A stretch of 64,000 bases of DNA from Plumapathes pennacea (taxonomy: Eukaryota > Cnidaria > Anthozoa > Antipatharia > Myriopathidae), in the NCBI GenBank assembly GCA_964036295.1, contig OZ038467.1:14085170-14149169 (forward strand), written 5' to 3'. Positions 47,155 to 63,730 of this stretch are shown here, one piece after another. The notes beneath the pieces are model-generated. The model saw nothing but the letters and a program-made list of their open reading frames with translations. It searched no databases and was not told where the DNA came from. The stretch's first letter is position 1. Each line of letters begins with the position of its first letter. The translations under genes were made by a program, and so were the position numbers.

Positions 47155-48665
47155 CCTGGAGACGAGTTTGGTTTCAAAACAAAAATGGCGGACGGAGTGA
47201 CATGCTAAATGCATTTGAAGGTCTGAAACGCGCCTTCCACGAGCTATTAAGGTACGTATTTAGAATCTTTATATGCTTATAGTCACAAACCTTCGAATTT
47301 CCGATGCTTTTGCCCAGGACTATAGCGTGGTTTATGATGAGTCGACTTTACGCCGTAAAGATGCGGAAACTGACGTTACGAGCGCTGGGTCTTCTTCAGA
47401 TCAAGTCAGCTTCCAATTCTTTTACTGCGTCTTCTCCACGCTGACGCAGTGAAAATTTAATTTCTTCTGATTTCCTTTAGCATAGAGCGCTTTATAGAAT
47501 GGTAAATGTTTGTCTTTCGTCCAGTGTTCTTAATGTGTAAAGATGAATTATTGTCGGTTTTCTTTCGAGTATTACTGTGATTTTACGCATGTGTCCTCTT
47601 ATTTATGTTTTGCGCAATGCGATACGCCAATAAATGTTATAGATAATTCTGCTTTACACGTCGTAAACCTTATTTATCACAGGCTGCGAACGAGAAATCT
47701 GAAACCGAGACATCTGGAACCGGGACATTGGACCCTGGGAACGGGAACCGGGAGGGCACTAATCGATCGCCAGACTGAGAAATCTAAACTCGTTTACAGG
47801 TTTACCTCTTGAACCGACGCAATGTGACTTCATTAGGTTTCAAACGCCTTCTTCGCGTAACATACCGTTGGAAACGTTTGGATATACAAAGTCAGTGATC
47901 CCCGGAAAGATTCATACTATTTTTAATCGTTGCAGATCCTACGAAAAGTGTCACGGCCGGATCACTTGCACAAAGGCCATGCAAGGAGCTTGGAAGTGTA
48001 ATAGGATTTCCGAAGAGGAGTTGAAGAGAGCGCCACTTAGATCTGACTTTTTTTTTTTTTTTTTTTTGTATCTTTGATCAGCCTTGAGGGAAAATATACT
48101 AGATCGAAGGAATTGCGAGCTCACATTCGCCAGGAAGGTGGAAGGAAAAACTCTAAAAAAGTCTTACCCTAGCCTGAATATGTCAAAGATAAATCTCAAC
48201 TGCTGTATATCCTTGTATGGAAACATGAAAAGAGGAAAAATAAAATTCTTGTGACTGCTAAACTTCCTTGATAAGCCTCGATTAGAGTTTCTTAAAGTTC
48301 CTGCTCCGAATACCATGAACACTCACAAAGACGCACACGCACACGCACACGCACACAAAATATGTAATACTGAAAAAATTGGGCAAATAACCTATTATTC
48401 AGTAATCCTCACTACTGAATACAGAGCTCAAGTGACTACATAGATTTGCCCCCAACAACAAAGCACCTTCGGCACCGGGAGGTCTCGCATTCTCGGTTCG
48501 TTCCGCTCCCGCTGCTCGTCCCTCTCCAATAATCAAACAGTTCTCTCGAGAGCAATTGAGACTACCACATCAAGGAAAGAGTAATATATTTGTTGTAACT
48601 ACTCTAAACTGGAAAGCAGTCTGATGTCGTTATCTGTAAACATGCAAATTTGAAGCAGAAAAACA

Positions 48666-48742
48666 TCGAGTGATTTGATAGCTCAATCAGTAAGACGCCC
48701 AACTCCTGAAGTTGGAGGTCGCAGTTCGAATCCTGACTCTTC
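48666..48742 (+). repeat. tRNA-derived SINE head, right-arm copy
   Basis: Mirror of 45481-45556: TGATAGCTCAATCAGTAAGA, then CCAACTCCTGAAGTTGG, then GCAGTTCGAATCCTG, then a T-rich tail. The anticodon-like arm pairs well here (CCAAC with GTTGG), but the acceptor stem does not. Confidence 0.55.
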
Positions 48743-48994
48743 TTTTTTTTTCTTTTTTCCCCATTCATACGCATGCGCATTGCTCTTTCTTATGACGTCA
48801 AAGATAGTCCCACATGTGGAAGGAGAGTGGTATCAATAAGCAAGGTTTCGTTCACTGCTTTCGTTAATTTCAAGTCAATGGTTATTGCGCTAAAGGCATA
48901 GTGATGAATGCTGAATGCTTGATGCGCGGTGCCACTGATTTGCCTCCGGGATACCCTCGGTAGACGAATGCCCCACTGGGGAGGACTCTGCTAC

Positions 48995-49220
48995 GGTAAC
49001 TCGGGGGGTCCCTTGAAGGGGGCCTGTCGTTGCTTAAAAATGAGCTACTGTTCAGGACTACCGGAAAAGGGGAACCCTTTAAAAGGGGGACTGCCATTGC
49101 TCCGCAAGGAGTTACTGGTCAGGACTACCGGAAAAAGGGGGAACTCTTTGAAGGTGGACTGCCATTGCTCCCGAACAAGCAACTTGCCAGGATTTCCGGA
49201 ACAGGACCCCACAGGGACTA
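48995..49220. repeat. Three tandem ~70-bp units, right-arm copy
   Basis: Mirror of 45010-45235 with very few differences. Confidence 0.65.
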
Positions 49221-49389
49221 GTCACAACTCCTAAAGAAGGAAGAGGACCAGTGACTACTGGAACAGAAGGAATAAGTAAAAAAAAAAAAAAAAAAATTCA
49301 TTAATAATATATTCAAAATGGCCGCCTCATTAGCATACTCATTAGCATCTCATTAACGAATTTTAGCCCCTTTTTGCCCATTTTGCCCC

Positions 49390-49467
49390 GTTGCCATGGC
49401 AACCAATTCATTTCCGGCCTTCTGATTGGTCGAGAGCTTCATGAATAATTTTGCATTTCATTTGCAT
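49390..49467 (+). promoter_or_regulatory. Promoter-like cluster: RFX X-box, Y box, octamer (right arm)
   Basis: GTTGCCATGGCAAC (49390-49403), 18 bp, CTGATTGGTC (49422-49431), 28 bp, ATTTGCAT (49460-49467). The order and the X-Y gap resemble the X-Y-octamer layout of vertebrate MHC class II promoters. No gene downstream is recognised; an 81-codon frame at 49551-49796 has no known domain. Confidence 0.5.
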
Positions 49468-50437
49468 TCTGGATCTATTGTTTAACAAAGCAACAGCTCT
49501 CCAAACTTGTATTAAACTTCAACACAAAATACAAGTATTTTCGCCAAATTATGCTCTTTAATAACTCCAAAATACAATCTAACAGCACAAGCACTTCACA
49601 AACAATATATTCATCCGATAGCAACACAAAAACTACAAAAAATATACCAAAACCACTCGTACAAACAACCACACAATCGGCGCTAGCTCGGCTACATGTA
49701 AACTTTCCCCAGTTCAAGTCCTACAAATGGCTATTACATCAATCTCCACGATTTAGCGAACCTTCTGTGAGCTTTCAGCACCGGGATATCCTTTAAAACA
49801 CGATCGTTTCGTTCTTCAAAACAAACGCACTCAAATACTCAGTGTTCGCTCGTTCGTAAATGTCTCCTCACCAGAGTTCCGCAGTTGGTCCTGTCGAAGT
49901 CAGTATCACGCAGGATGCCCATCGAATGTCACAAGATATCGCTGCTGTCTTGTGCACTCTTCTGTCAAGTCTTGAATCCCGAATCCCCTTACTGTTGCCG
50001 TAAAACCATACACTCTGTTCCCGCATGATATGAAGTCCGTTGCAGCTATCAAATGTTATTAGTAAACTCCATCCTGGTTCGAAATAGCTTGGTCGGACGT
50101 GGCTACTGAATAGCACGTTCTATGGAGAGGAGAGCCACAGAGTAGCTCCACTTACAGCGAACCGTCCTTTACCAAAGGAGCGGCGTTTCTTGCTTAGAAT
50201 AACTTCCCGTCGCACTTTGGGCTCACTCAGCCTCGCCAGATATTCTTCTTGCGTACGACAGCAACTTGGAGGTCTGTAGAACAGATGACAGTCTCTCCTT
50301 CAGGACAAGAAAGAGCGTACACATCGCTATCAACCCTCGGCAGAACGCCATCTTCGTATTCAAATCTGCGACCTCAACCTGCACACAATATAAGTAAAAC
50401 AATAGCTTCTACATGTACGTGACACGAGAGCACAAAG

Positions 50438-50657
50438 ATATTTCTTTTGTTCGTCGAAGATATTTCTTTTGTTCGTCGAAGGTAATTCTTTTGTTCGTCG
50501 AAGATATTTCTTTTGTTCGTCGAAGGTAATTCTTTTGTTCGTCGAAGATATTTCTTTTGTTCGTCGAAGGTATTTCTTTTGTTCGTCGAAGATATTTCTT
50601 TTGTTCGTCGAAGGTAATTCTTTTGTTCGTCGAAGGTATTTCTTTTGTTCGTCGAAG
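50438..50657. repeat. 22-bp minisatellite, right-arm copy
   Basis: Mirror of 43547-43767 with the same number of units and only scattered base differences. This shows that the array predates the inversion-duplication or that the arms have been homogenised. Confidence 0.95.
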
Positions 50658-52958
50658 TTAATGAACAAAGAGCACAAGCGGTAAAAATAAACATCGACGC
50701 AGACATAAAATGCGTTCAGCTTTATACTAAATAGAATAGGACGGGCCGTTGCGCTTTTTCAAGCACAAGCAAACGTTGGCCTACATACCTCATACAAAGA
50801 ATCCCTTCAACATGAAATAAAAGAATGGGATCGGCTACTCAGATCTATTTAAAACATAATATAAATTAAACCGCCGGAGTGAATTAGTAAATGACCCGAT
50901 GTAAGTCAGAAAGCGATAGTCTTAAAGTTCTTGCGTTCAATCGGACGTCAAAAGGAGGTTGCGCTACTACAGTCTATGTTTAGATGCCAGTTGAATGATA
51001 CTGTGTTTCAAAATGCATTAAATAATCGCATTGATCACAAGCATGAAAACTACTGCAGTAAAGAAGAGTAAAAACTCTATCTTGGCGATCGTGGCAATCA
51101 CAGCGATGATGTGAAAACCGAGTTTTAGAGTCCCCTGACGCCACATACAGCTGTGGACGATTGACCAATTTTTTTTTTTTTATAAACTTGAATGTACGGA
51201 AAATTAATTTTGATTGGGTGTCGCGATATACTTTTTGTACATGTAAACAAAATCATGGCTCATAACCATTACGTAAATCCCTGAAGCTAAATGTTTTGAG
51301 ACAGAATATCTGGACATAAATTTGAGTGCAATACTGTATCGTCGAGGTTGATGTTTATGGCGCTCAAAATTGGACAGTCTCATCTACTATCAGCTGATAC
51401 ATGTAAACAAACAGAATATGTAATACCACGAAAGAGTAGATCGAATTAATCGATAAAAAATAACATTTCATACTGACCTCGCCATTGAAATATATCTGCA
51501 TTGAGGTTGCTGTATCTGTAAAGACTATCTCAAGTTCTAGTAGTTTGACTCCTTGGTAGCTTCGTTGTAGAGCTCAAAACTGGTCGCCATAACAATGCTA
51601 ACCAAGGCTAATGACTACTCTTAAGGAGCATCCTACAGTACCTTGAGTATCACCAAGCAGTCTCTATGCAATCTGTATCCAGTTTAGTGTGAAATAACTT
51701 TGGAAAATGGCTTGTTGAGGAGATTTTTCCTGTAACAATGGATGAAAATCATACAGTTAGAGTTAACAAAATATAATCTGATATTATTATTTTCATCAAG
51801 TTTGATCATATCAAAGGGATTTTAGTGATGATGGGGAACAAGAAATGAGTGCAGCGAGTGATTCGGTGCCCACTATAAGATAAAGAAGCTGCATCACGAG
51901 AGCATTTTTTCACTGTTTATATACTGTAACCAGAGTTCCATATTAAGTGTAGAAGTTCAAGGCTTCCAGTCCCCTGAGCTGATCCTCATATTAACTGCTC
52001 TAAGGCAGGGGTATCATGGGATGCCACCCATTCATTGTTGCTGGATTTTGAACTACCATCTACTATTCAAATATATGACTGACTGTGTCACTAATTATTG
52101 AGAAAAGTGTTGATCAATGGGTGAGCTAAGATTGAAACAAGGACTGGTGGGTGAGTGACTGAGTTTTGTCCAATTACCACCCAATTTCTCTTTTATCAGT
52201 TTTCAATAAAATTCTTGAGACTCTTATGACTGTATAATAGGTTAATTAAGTACCTTGATAAAATTAAGCACCTTTATGACAAACAATTTGGCTTTCATTC
52301 TAACCATTCTACCATTCATGCATTATTAGTTATAACTGATAATTAAAATACAAAGAGTCACTGACAACAGTATGTATTCTTGTGGTGTGTTTCATGACTT
52401 AAGTAAAGCCTTCAATACAATGAACCATAATATTTTGTCAAGTAAACTACAGTCATTAGGAATTAGGGGTATTGTACTAGATTGGTTCAAATCTTATCTA
52501 ATAAGCAATCCTAAGCAGTTTGTTTCTATAGGTAACACTAATTCTGCTCAGAGAAATATAACTTGTGGAGTGCCCTAAGGATCAGTTCTTAGGCCTTAAC
52601 TAATTTTACTGTACATTTATTTAATGATTTTTAACTTGCTCTAAAATTCTGGATTTTCATTTAATTGCTGATGACTCAAATCTCTTTCATGCTTATAAAA
52701 GTTTACAAACTTTAGAAAGAAATATAAATGACGAGTTACAGAAGGTTAATGACTGGTTATCTGCTAACAAACTCTCATTGAATGTGGACAAATCCAATTT
52801 TTTATTTTTCATTCACACCAGAAAAACATTAATAATTAATTGTGATAAACATCACCACCAATGGGAAAATCTGAGAGTGTAAACAAAGAACTAAATACTT
52901 ATTGACTCCTGCAATCTAAGTTGGAAACATCATGTGTATTGAATTTCCAAAAAAATAC

Positions 52959-53118
52959 CCTGGTCCCAGAGGTTTTCTAATCCTCCAAGCCAGCACTGAG
53001 CCGCAGAGTGGCAAAAATCGATGAGCGGAAAGCTTTCCGCTTGTCACTTTGCAACTCACTTTTCATCGCTCTGCGGCTCAGTGCTCACTCGGAGGATTAG
53101 AAAACCTCTGGGACCAGG
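52959..53118. mobile_element. 160-bp MITE with CCTGGTCCCAGAGG ends, right-arm copy
   Basis: Mirror of 40900-41059 with the same ends. ATAC flanks both sides, so a 4-bp target duplication is possible. Confidence 0.85.
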
Positions 53119-53519
53119 ATACCAAAAAAATTGCTAGAGTTATTGGCATTCGTTCAAAAATCAGGCAACTCAACCCTATTACTTTTCCCAAATTTAACTT
53201 ATGGTTTAATAGTTTAGGGAAATACTTATGTGACAACACTTTAGCAATAACTGTTCTTTAAAAGAGAGCCATCAGAATTATACATTTTTCTAGCTTTGAT
53301 GAGCATACAAGTTATCTTTTTAAAGACCTAAACATTCTCAAATTCCAGGACATTGTATTCTTTCATGCCACACAGCCAGTGCACCAATACTATAACAACA
53401 CTCTTCCACTTCTATTTACTGACTTTTTTACACCTGTTAACAAAGTTCATACCTATTTCATGCCATAAGTCAAAACTAATTATGGACAGTTTAATAGTCA
53501 GGGGACTCCTAAAATTTGG

Positions 53520-54024
53520 GTGAACATCAAAAATATGATGTAAGTCTTAATACATGGGATCAAGCAAGGAGGGCACGGGCCTGCAGTCTATATTGCAACA
53601 TTTCCCCTCGTGGTACTAAAGATAGCAGTACAACTTACTTATATGGGATAGTTGCAAAATAGTCACCTTTGGACCAGCCGTATCATATTCAGGGGAGGTT
53701 ATATAAATAAGCAAGCCCTCAATCAGTTCTGATCACAAGGCAGTAGCATCAGCATATCGGTACTTCAATTAGCAACTGGCTGCTTTAGCTTACCTTCCCA
53801 CCCACCCTGCAGTCTGTGATTTTTTTTAATAACCATGTATGTTTCTTTAGTACTTTGTGATATTCTCTAATATGTTTTATTTTGTGTTTTACTTGGTTGG
53901 AACATTTACCAATATTGTATAGGTAGTCATTATTTTCAAATGTACTGTATGTGTATTTAATTAAGCTAAGGATCAAGTTGTAATAAAGACTGCGGGAGCC
54001 CAAATTGTGTTGAGTCTTATTGTG
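53520..54024 (+). mobile_element. ~500-bp arm-specific insertion, possibly a solo LTR
   Basis: Absent from the left arm, where the LINE sequence is continuous. It contains a TATATAAATAAG box near 53700 and an AATAAAG signal near 53983. GAAC lies next to both borders and could be a target duplication. These traits would suit a solo LTR, but clear TG...CA ends were not found. Confidence 0.4.
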
Positions 54025-54842
54025 TTAAGAACTCAATTCATGATGATAAAGAACTCAGTAGTTTCGCTTCAAAAACAAACTAAAATCCTCCCTTGCAGCT
54101 TCTTATTAATTACTTGCTCTACCTATATATAATATTTAATACTTCTTCAAAATTTTGTTTTTCTGTTTATTGTTTATTGTAACTACTTATTGCTATTTGT
54201 TGCTCGTGCTGTTGTTGTTTATTTTTTTTCTGATTTTTTTTCCAAGCATCAATTAATAGTTGTCTTGCACCACGCACCTGTATTTTGTACTCTAAACTAA
54301 ATGTGTCACCTAGATAGATTAGCCTTTTAGCTATTTCTAGGTTGACCAATACCTGTAATAATGTACTCTTTACTCTTACTATTATCATTCTGTGCGGTTG
54401 TGTTGTGTTGTGTGTGTGTGTATACCACCATTATTTTCTACCTTTCCTAGCGACTCAAAGATTTAAAAAAAAAAAACGTTTGTCCAAAAACTAATAAGAA
54501 ATAGCCCACGAAGCGTGAAATAATACACCCATCAATGACTATATAAATAAACACGCATACCTGATAAAATCACATGCGCGCAGGAACGTCAATTTTCTCA
54601 GACAGTCGCACCCGGGTTGATCTTCAATACGTCCTTATGTTGCTCACAAGCTGCACATTGATACAATCTGCAGACTCAAACAAGGTATAGCCCAATACAC
54701 GTGGGCAAAAACAAACAAAGAGGCAACCTTTTGAACTCAAATACGCCATTACGCGCAACTCTGCTGCTCTTTAGATACGCGGGCTCATACTGAGCCGCCG
54801 CAATTATTTCTCCTTCAGTCAGCAGTCGTCACTTATGCATAG

Positions 54843-54891
54843 GTAGGTACTTCATATATGGTACACTATTATGCCCCTTATATGAAGTACC
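54843..54891. repeat. ACTTCATATA hairpin, right-arm copy
   Basis: AGGTACTTCATATATGG, a loop of about 15 bases, then CCTTATATGAAGTACCT: a near-perfect stem of about 16 bp. Confidence 0.6.
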
Positions 54892-55310
54892 TAATGCCTC
54901 TGGAGGTTTCGAAAACCCGAATTTCCAGCAAAAGACGCTAAACGATACAGAAAGTTAATGACAAAAGTTGCAGGTTTGAAGCTGTTCAGAAATACTGTAG
55001 GAGAAACGCGCAGCGAGCTCGTGCAAATTTGTTCTTGAGGTTTCCTCTGGACGGCGTAGCACAGTAGTAAAACGCATCAAAATTTTACAAATATTTCACC
55101 AACCTGGTTTTAACAAACTATCTCATAAACAACATGACTTATACAGACTTTATTGGATTAATTTCTTCTGGCCATATCTTGTCTATCTTGCCAGTGATTC
55201 CACCCGTTTTAAAAATCCAAATCTTTGCTTGCATTTATGAGTATCAAACGACGAATTTGTTGTATTTAAATAAAAACATAGTTGTGGATTCTTAAAGAAA
55301 AAATTATTTT

Positions 55311-57571
55311 GCCTCCATGCGTTACTATTCAATGCAATTTTTCAAAACCGCCGTAGGCGAAATTGTAGTAGTAAATGCTTTCCGAAAGCTTCGGCGTAAG
55401 TATGGGATGCGTATTACGGACGAACAAACAGCATTGCCAGTGCATCCCTTCCAACGCTCAATCTAACAAAGATCCTATTAACATCAACGCATCATTCTTG
55501 TTCAAAATACCATTTTATTTTAAAATGAACGTTTTTCAGTACACATACGCAAGTATGGAGAGAACGCCAATCCCATAAGTTAGCCAAACAAGATCACAAA
55601 ACATATACTACTAGTTTTTCGCCTTCGGCGGTTTTTAAAAATTGCATTAAAGGATTACACATGGAGGCGAAATGACAGCAAGGCGAGACGAGTTTTAGAA
55701 CGTCAATAGAGTTTTCGTTAGTCCATCTTTCCTTATCGACCGTTTAAATTACTAAAATACTTCATTTTTGTTCCCGTTTTATATCTGAGCAATACAAAAG
55801 GTCCCACATCACACCCAGTATAGAAAACTTACTTTTCATTGGTTCGATTCCCGTTAAAGCAAGGTGTTTTTTCAGTTCAATAAGCTATCAACTGCTTTAG
55901 TGTGCTGTAAACCTGCGGACATATAGTATCAACTAATAGTTCTATCATTTTGCCGGCATGCGTTACTATTTGAAGCAATTTTTCAAAACCGCCATAGGCG
56001 AAATTGTAGTAGTAAATGATTTCCAAAAGCTTCGGCGTAAGTATGGGATGCGTATTACGGACGAACAAACAGCATTGCCAGTGCATCCCTTCCAACGCTC
56101 AATCTAACAAAGATTCTATACTTAACAGTACATGAACGCATCATTCTTGTTTAAAATACTATTCTACTTTGAAATGGAACGTTTCTCAGTACACATGCGC
56201 ACTCAGTTATGGAGAAAATGCCAATCCCATAAGTTAGCCAAACAAGATCCCAAAACATATACTACTAGTTTTTCGCCTTCGGCGGTTTTTAAAAATTGCA
56301 TTAAAGGCTTACACATGGAGGCGAAATGACAGCAAGGCGAGACGAGTTTTAGAACGTCAATAGAGTTTTCATTAGTTCAGCCTTTTCACCGACCATTTAA
56401 ATTACTGAAATACTTCATATTTGTCCACATTTTATACCTGAGCAATACAAAAGGTCCTTGAAAAAGGACTTTTTCCTTGGTTTAATTCCCGTTGAAGTAT
56501 GGTGTTTTTTCAGTTCATAAGCTATCAACTGCTTTAGTGTGCTGTAAACCTGCGAACATAGTATCAACTAATAGTTCTATCATTTTGCCGGCATGCGTTA
56601 CTATTTGAAGCAATTTTTCAAAACCGCCATAGGCGAAATTGTAGTAGTAAATGATTTCCAAAAGCTTCGGCGTAAGTATGGGATGCGTATTACGGACGAA
56701 CAAACAGCATTGCCAGTGCATCCCTTCCAACGCTCAATCTAACAAATATCCTATACTTAACAGTACATGAACGCATCATTCTCGTTTAAAATACTACTCT
56801 ACTTTGAAACGGAACGTTTCTCAGTACACATGCGCACTCAGTTATGGAGAAAATGCCAATCCCATAAGTTAGCCAAACAAGATCCCAAAACATATACTAC
56901 TAGTTTTTCGCCTTCGGCGGTTTTTAAAAATTGCATTAAAGGCGAAATGACAGCAAGGCACGAGTTTTAGAACGCCAATACAGTTTGCGTTAGTGCAGCT
57001 TTCCTTACCGACCATTTAAATTACTAAAATACTTCATATTTGTCCCCGTTTTATACCTGAGCAATACAAAAGGTACCCCATCACACCCAGTATAGAAAAC
57101 TTACTTTTCCTTGGTTCGATTCCCGTTGAAGCATGGTGTTTTTTCAGTTCAGTAAACTTTCAACTGCTTTAGTGTGCTGTAAACCTGCGAACATAGTATC
57201 AACTATTAGTTCTACCATTTTGCTTCCATGCGTTAATTTTTAGTGCAATTTTTCAAAACCGCCGTAGGCGAAATTGTAGTAATAAATGATTTCCGAAAAT
57301 TTTGTCGCAAGTATGGGATGCGTATTACGGACGAACAAACAACATTTCCAGTGCATCCCTTCCAACACTCAATCTAACAAAGATCCTACTTAACAGTACA
57401 CGAACGTATCATTCTTGTTCAAAATACCATTCTATTTTGAAATGAACGTTTTTCAGTAGACATGCGCACTTATGGAGACAATGCCAATCGTATAAGTTAG
57501 CCAACTGACAAGATCACAATACATACACTACTAGTTTTTCGCCTTCGGCGGTTTCTAAAATTGCATTAAAG
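55311..57571 (-). repeat. Right terminal satellite array, about 3.5 inverted units
   Basis: Same ~640-bp unit as 24905-39200 but in the opposite orientation, so the arrays cap the palindrome symmetrically. CCGCCGTAGGCG or CCGCCATAGGCG occurs near 55341, 55988, 56624 and 57260, and CGCCTTCGGCGG near 55620, 56275, 56908 and 57540. Units are more diverged than those of the left array. The array ends exactly at the inverted-repeat end of a MITE-like body (ATTGCATTAAAG). Confidence 0.93.
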
Positions 57572-58596
57572 TACGGTGGTTCTGAAGGGCCATTTGCAAA
57601 CCACAATTTTTTACCCTTATTTATCGCGCGATAAATGATATAATTTATCGGGCGATATTTTGATCATTTATCACACGATAAATCACTACCGCTGGACTGT
57701 GGGCTCTGTGTTATCTTGTTTTAACAGAATGTCTATGTAAACCTACCTTAGGTTGCTCGTACTTCAATACATTGTATTTTCTCCACCAAAGTCTGCTGAA
57801 TGTGTTGTCCTGGGCAAAAGAGACACGCAAAGTCTGTCTCGACGGCCATTACAAGCAGGCGCCGAAAGTTCTAGTTTCCAGGTTTCACTCGGTAATTGAT
57901 TTAGCAACGCAGGGGGTATGGAAACAAGCAATGTAGTCACGTGGTAATGTAAATGGTACAAAAGTACGGCAGAAATATTTATTTAGTGAAGTAAACGAGT
58001 ATTGATTTGGAGTGCGTTCGATTGATCGTATTCCGGAATAGGAACAGCTAAAATGGGATCCAAAGTTTTACTTGTTCTGGGCGAATTTGTTTTCGGGATT
58101 GTTTTCAAAACCTTCACGCATACATTTCAAAAATGCATCTCGAGACCGTCTTTATACTTACAGGGGCATTTCCTGAAAGTTTAATGCCGTTCTAATATTA
58201 GCCCAAAAATGAGCATTTTTTGAAAAAATGCAAAGCCCTTGTTTTTTTCTTGAAAACGGTCGATTTTCATAAAATAAACCTTTCGAAACTTTCAGTAAAG
58301 ACCTCTGGACCATATCACTTTTGGCAATACATTTTTTACTACTATCAATCGAAAAAGTGTCAGTGTAAGTCAATGAGTTGCTCTTATTTCTTCGATAGCC
58401 TGGAGGCAGTCGAATGGCAGCGGTCGTTACTTCGGAGCCAAAAATCAGCTGAAATCAGAGTCGTGTTGGAGCATGATTGGGAGCAGGAGCGCGAATGGCT
58501 GCGGGAGCGAGTGCGGTCAAAACAATACTCTGTTACACAAGATTTTTTCAATGTTAGATTCACTATTAGCACTTTACATTGATTACATCATTCTCT
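57572..58596. other. Region beyond the PRIM2 stop, no gene recognised
   Basis: Unique-looking DNA between the foldback and PRIM2. It contains the three ATTTATCG palindromes described separately, and at 58150-58240 a copy of the short dispersed repeat also seen near 4296. Frames of 60-120 codons on either strand show no known domain. The polyadenylation region of PRIM2 must lie here, but no single signal stands out. Confidence 0.45.
57619..57683. promoter_or_regulatory. Three evenly spaced 18-bp near-palindromes
   Basis: ATTTATCGCGCGATAAAT (57619-57636, perfect palindrome), ATTTATCGGGCGATATTT (57643-57660) and ATTTATCACACGATAAAT (57666-57683). Centres are 24 and 23 bp apart. The layout is like a cluster of sites for a dimeric DNA-binding protein, but it could also be a degenerate repeat. 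Confidence 0.5.

Positions 58597-63730
<5,134 letters not shown>

Larger units (their letters stand above)
52165..54440 (+). mobile_element. LINE (CR1-like) relic in the right arm
   Basis: Reverse transcriptase blocks in broken frames: PISLLSVFNKILETLM (about 52180), KAFNTMNHNILSSKLQSLGI (52400-52470), a GVP block (52570), ADDSNLFHAYKSLQ (about 52670), LSANKLSLNVDKSNF (about 52760) and RAIRIIHFSSFDEHTSYLF (about 53265). Interrupted by a MITE (52959-53118) and by a ~500-bp insertion (53520-54024). Multiple stops make it inactive. Confidence 0.78.
47155..55310 (-). repeat. Right arm of the giant inverted repeat
   Basis: Inverted copy of 39201-47075. Paired positions sum to about 94,230 near the centre and drift to about 94,500 at the outer end because of indels. 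It has one large arm-specific insertion at about 53520-54024. Confidence 0.95.

Noticed and set aside
39201..55310. Palindrome as a simple assembly or fold-back read artefact
   Set aside because: The arms differ by substitutions, a ~235-bp and a ~500-bp indel, and increasing divergence outward, which an artefact would not produce; read evidence would still be needed to be certain.
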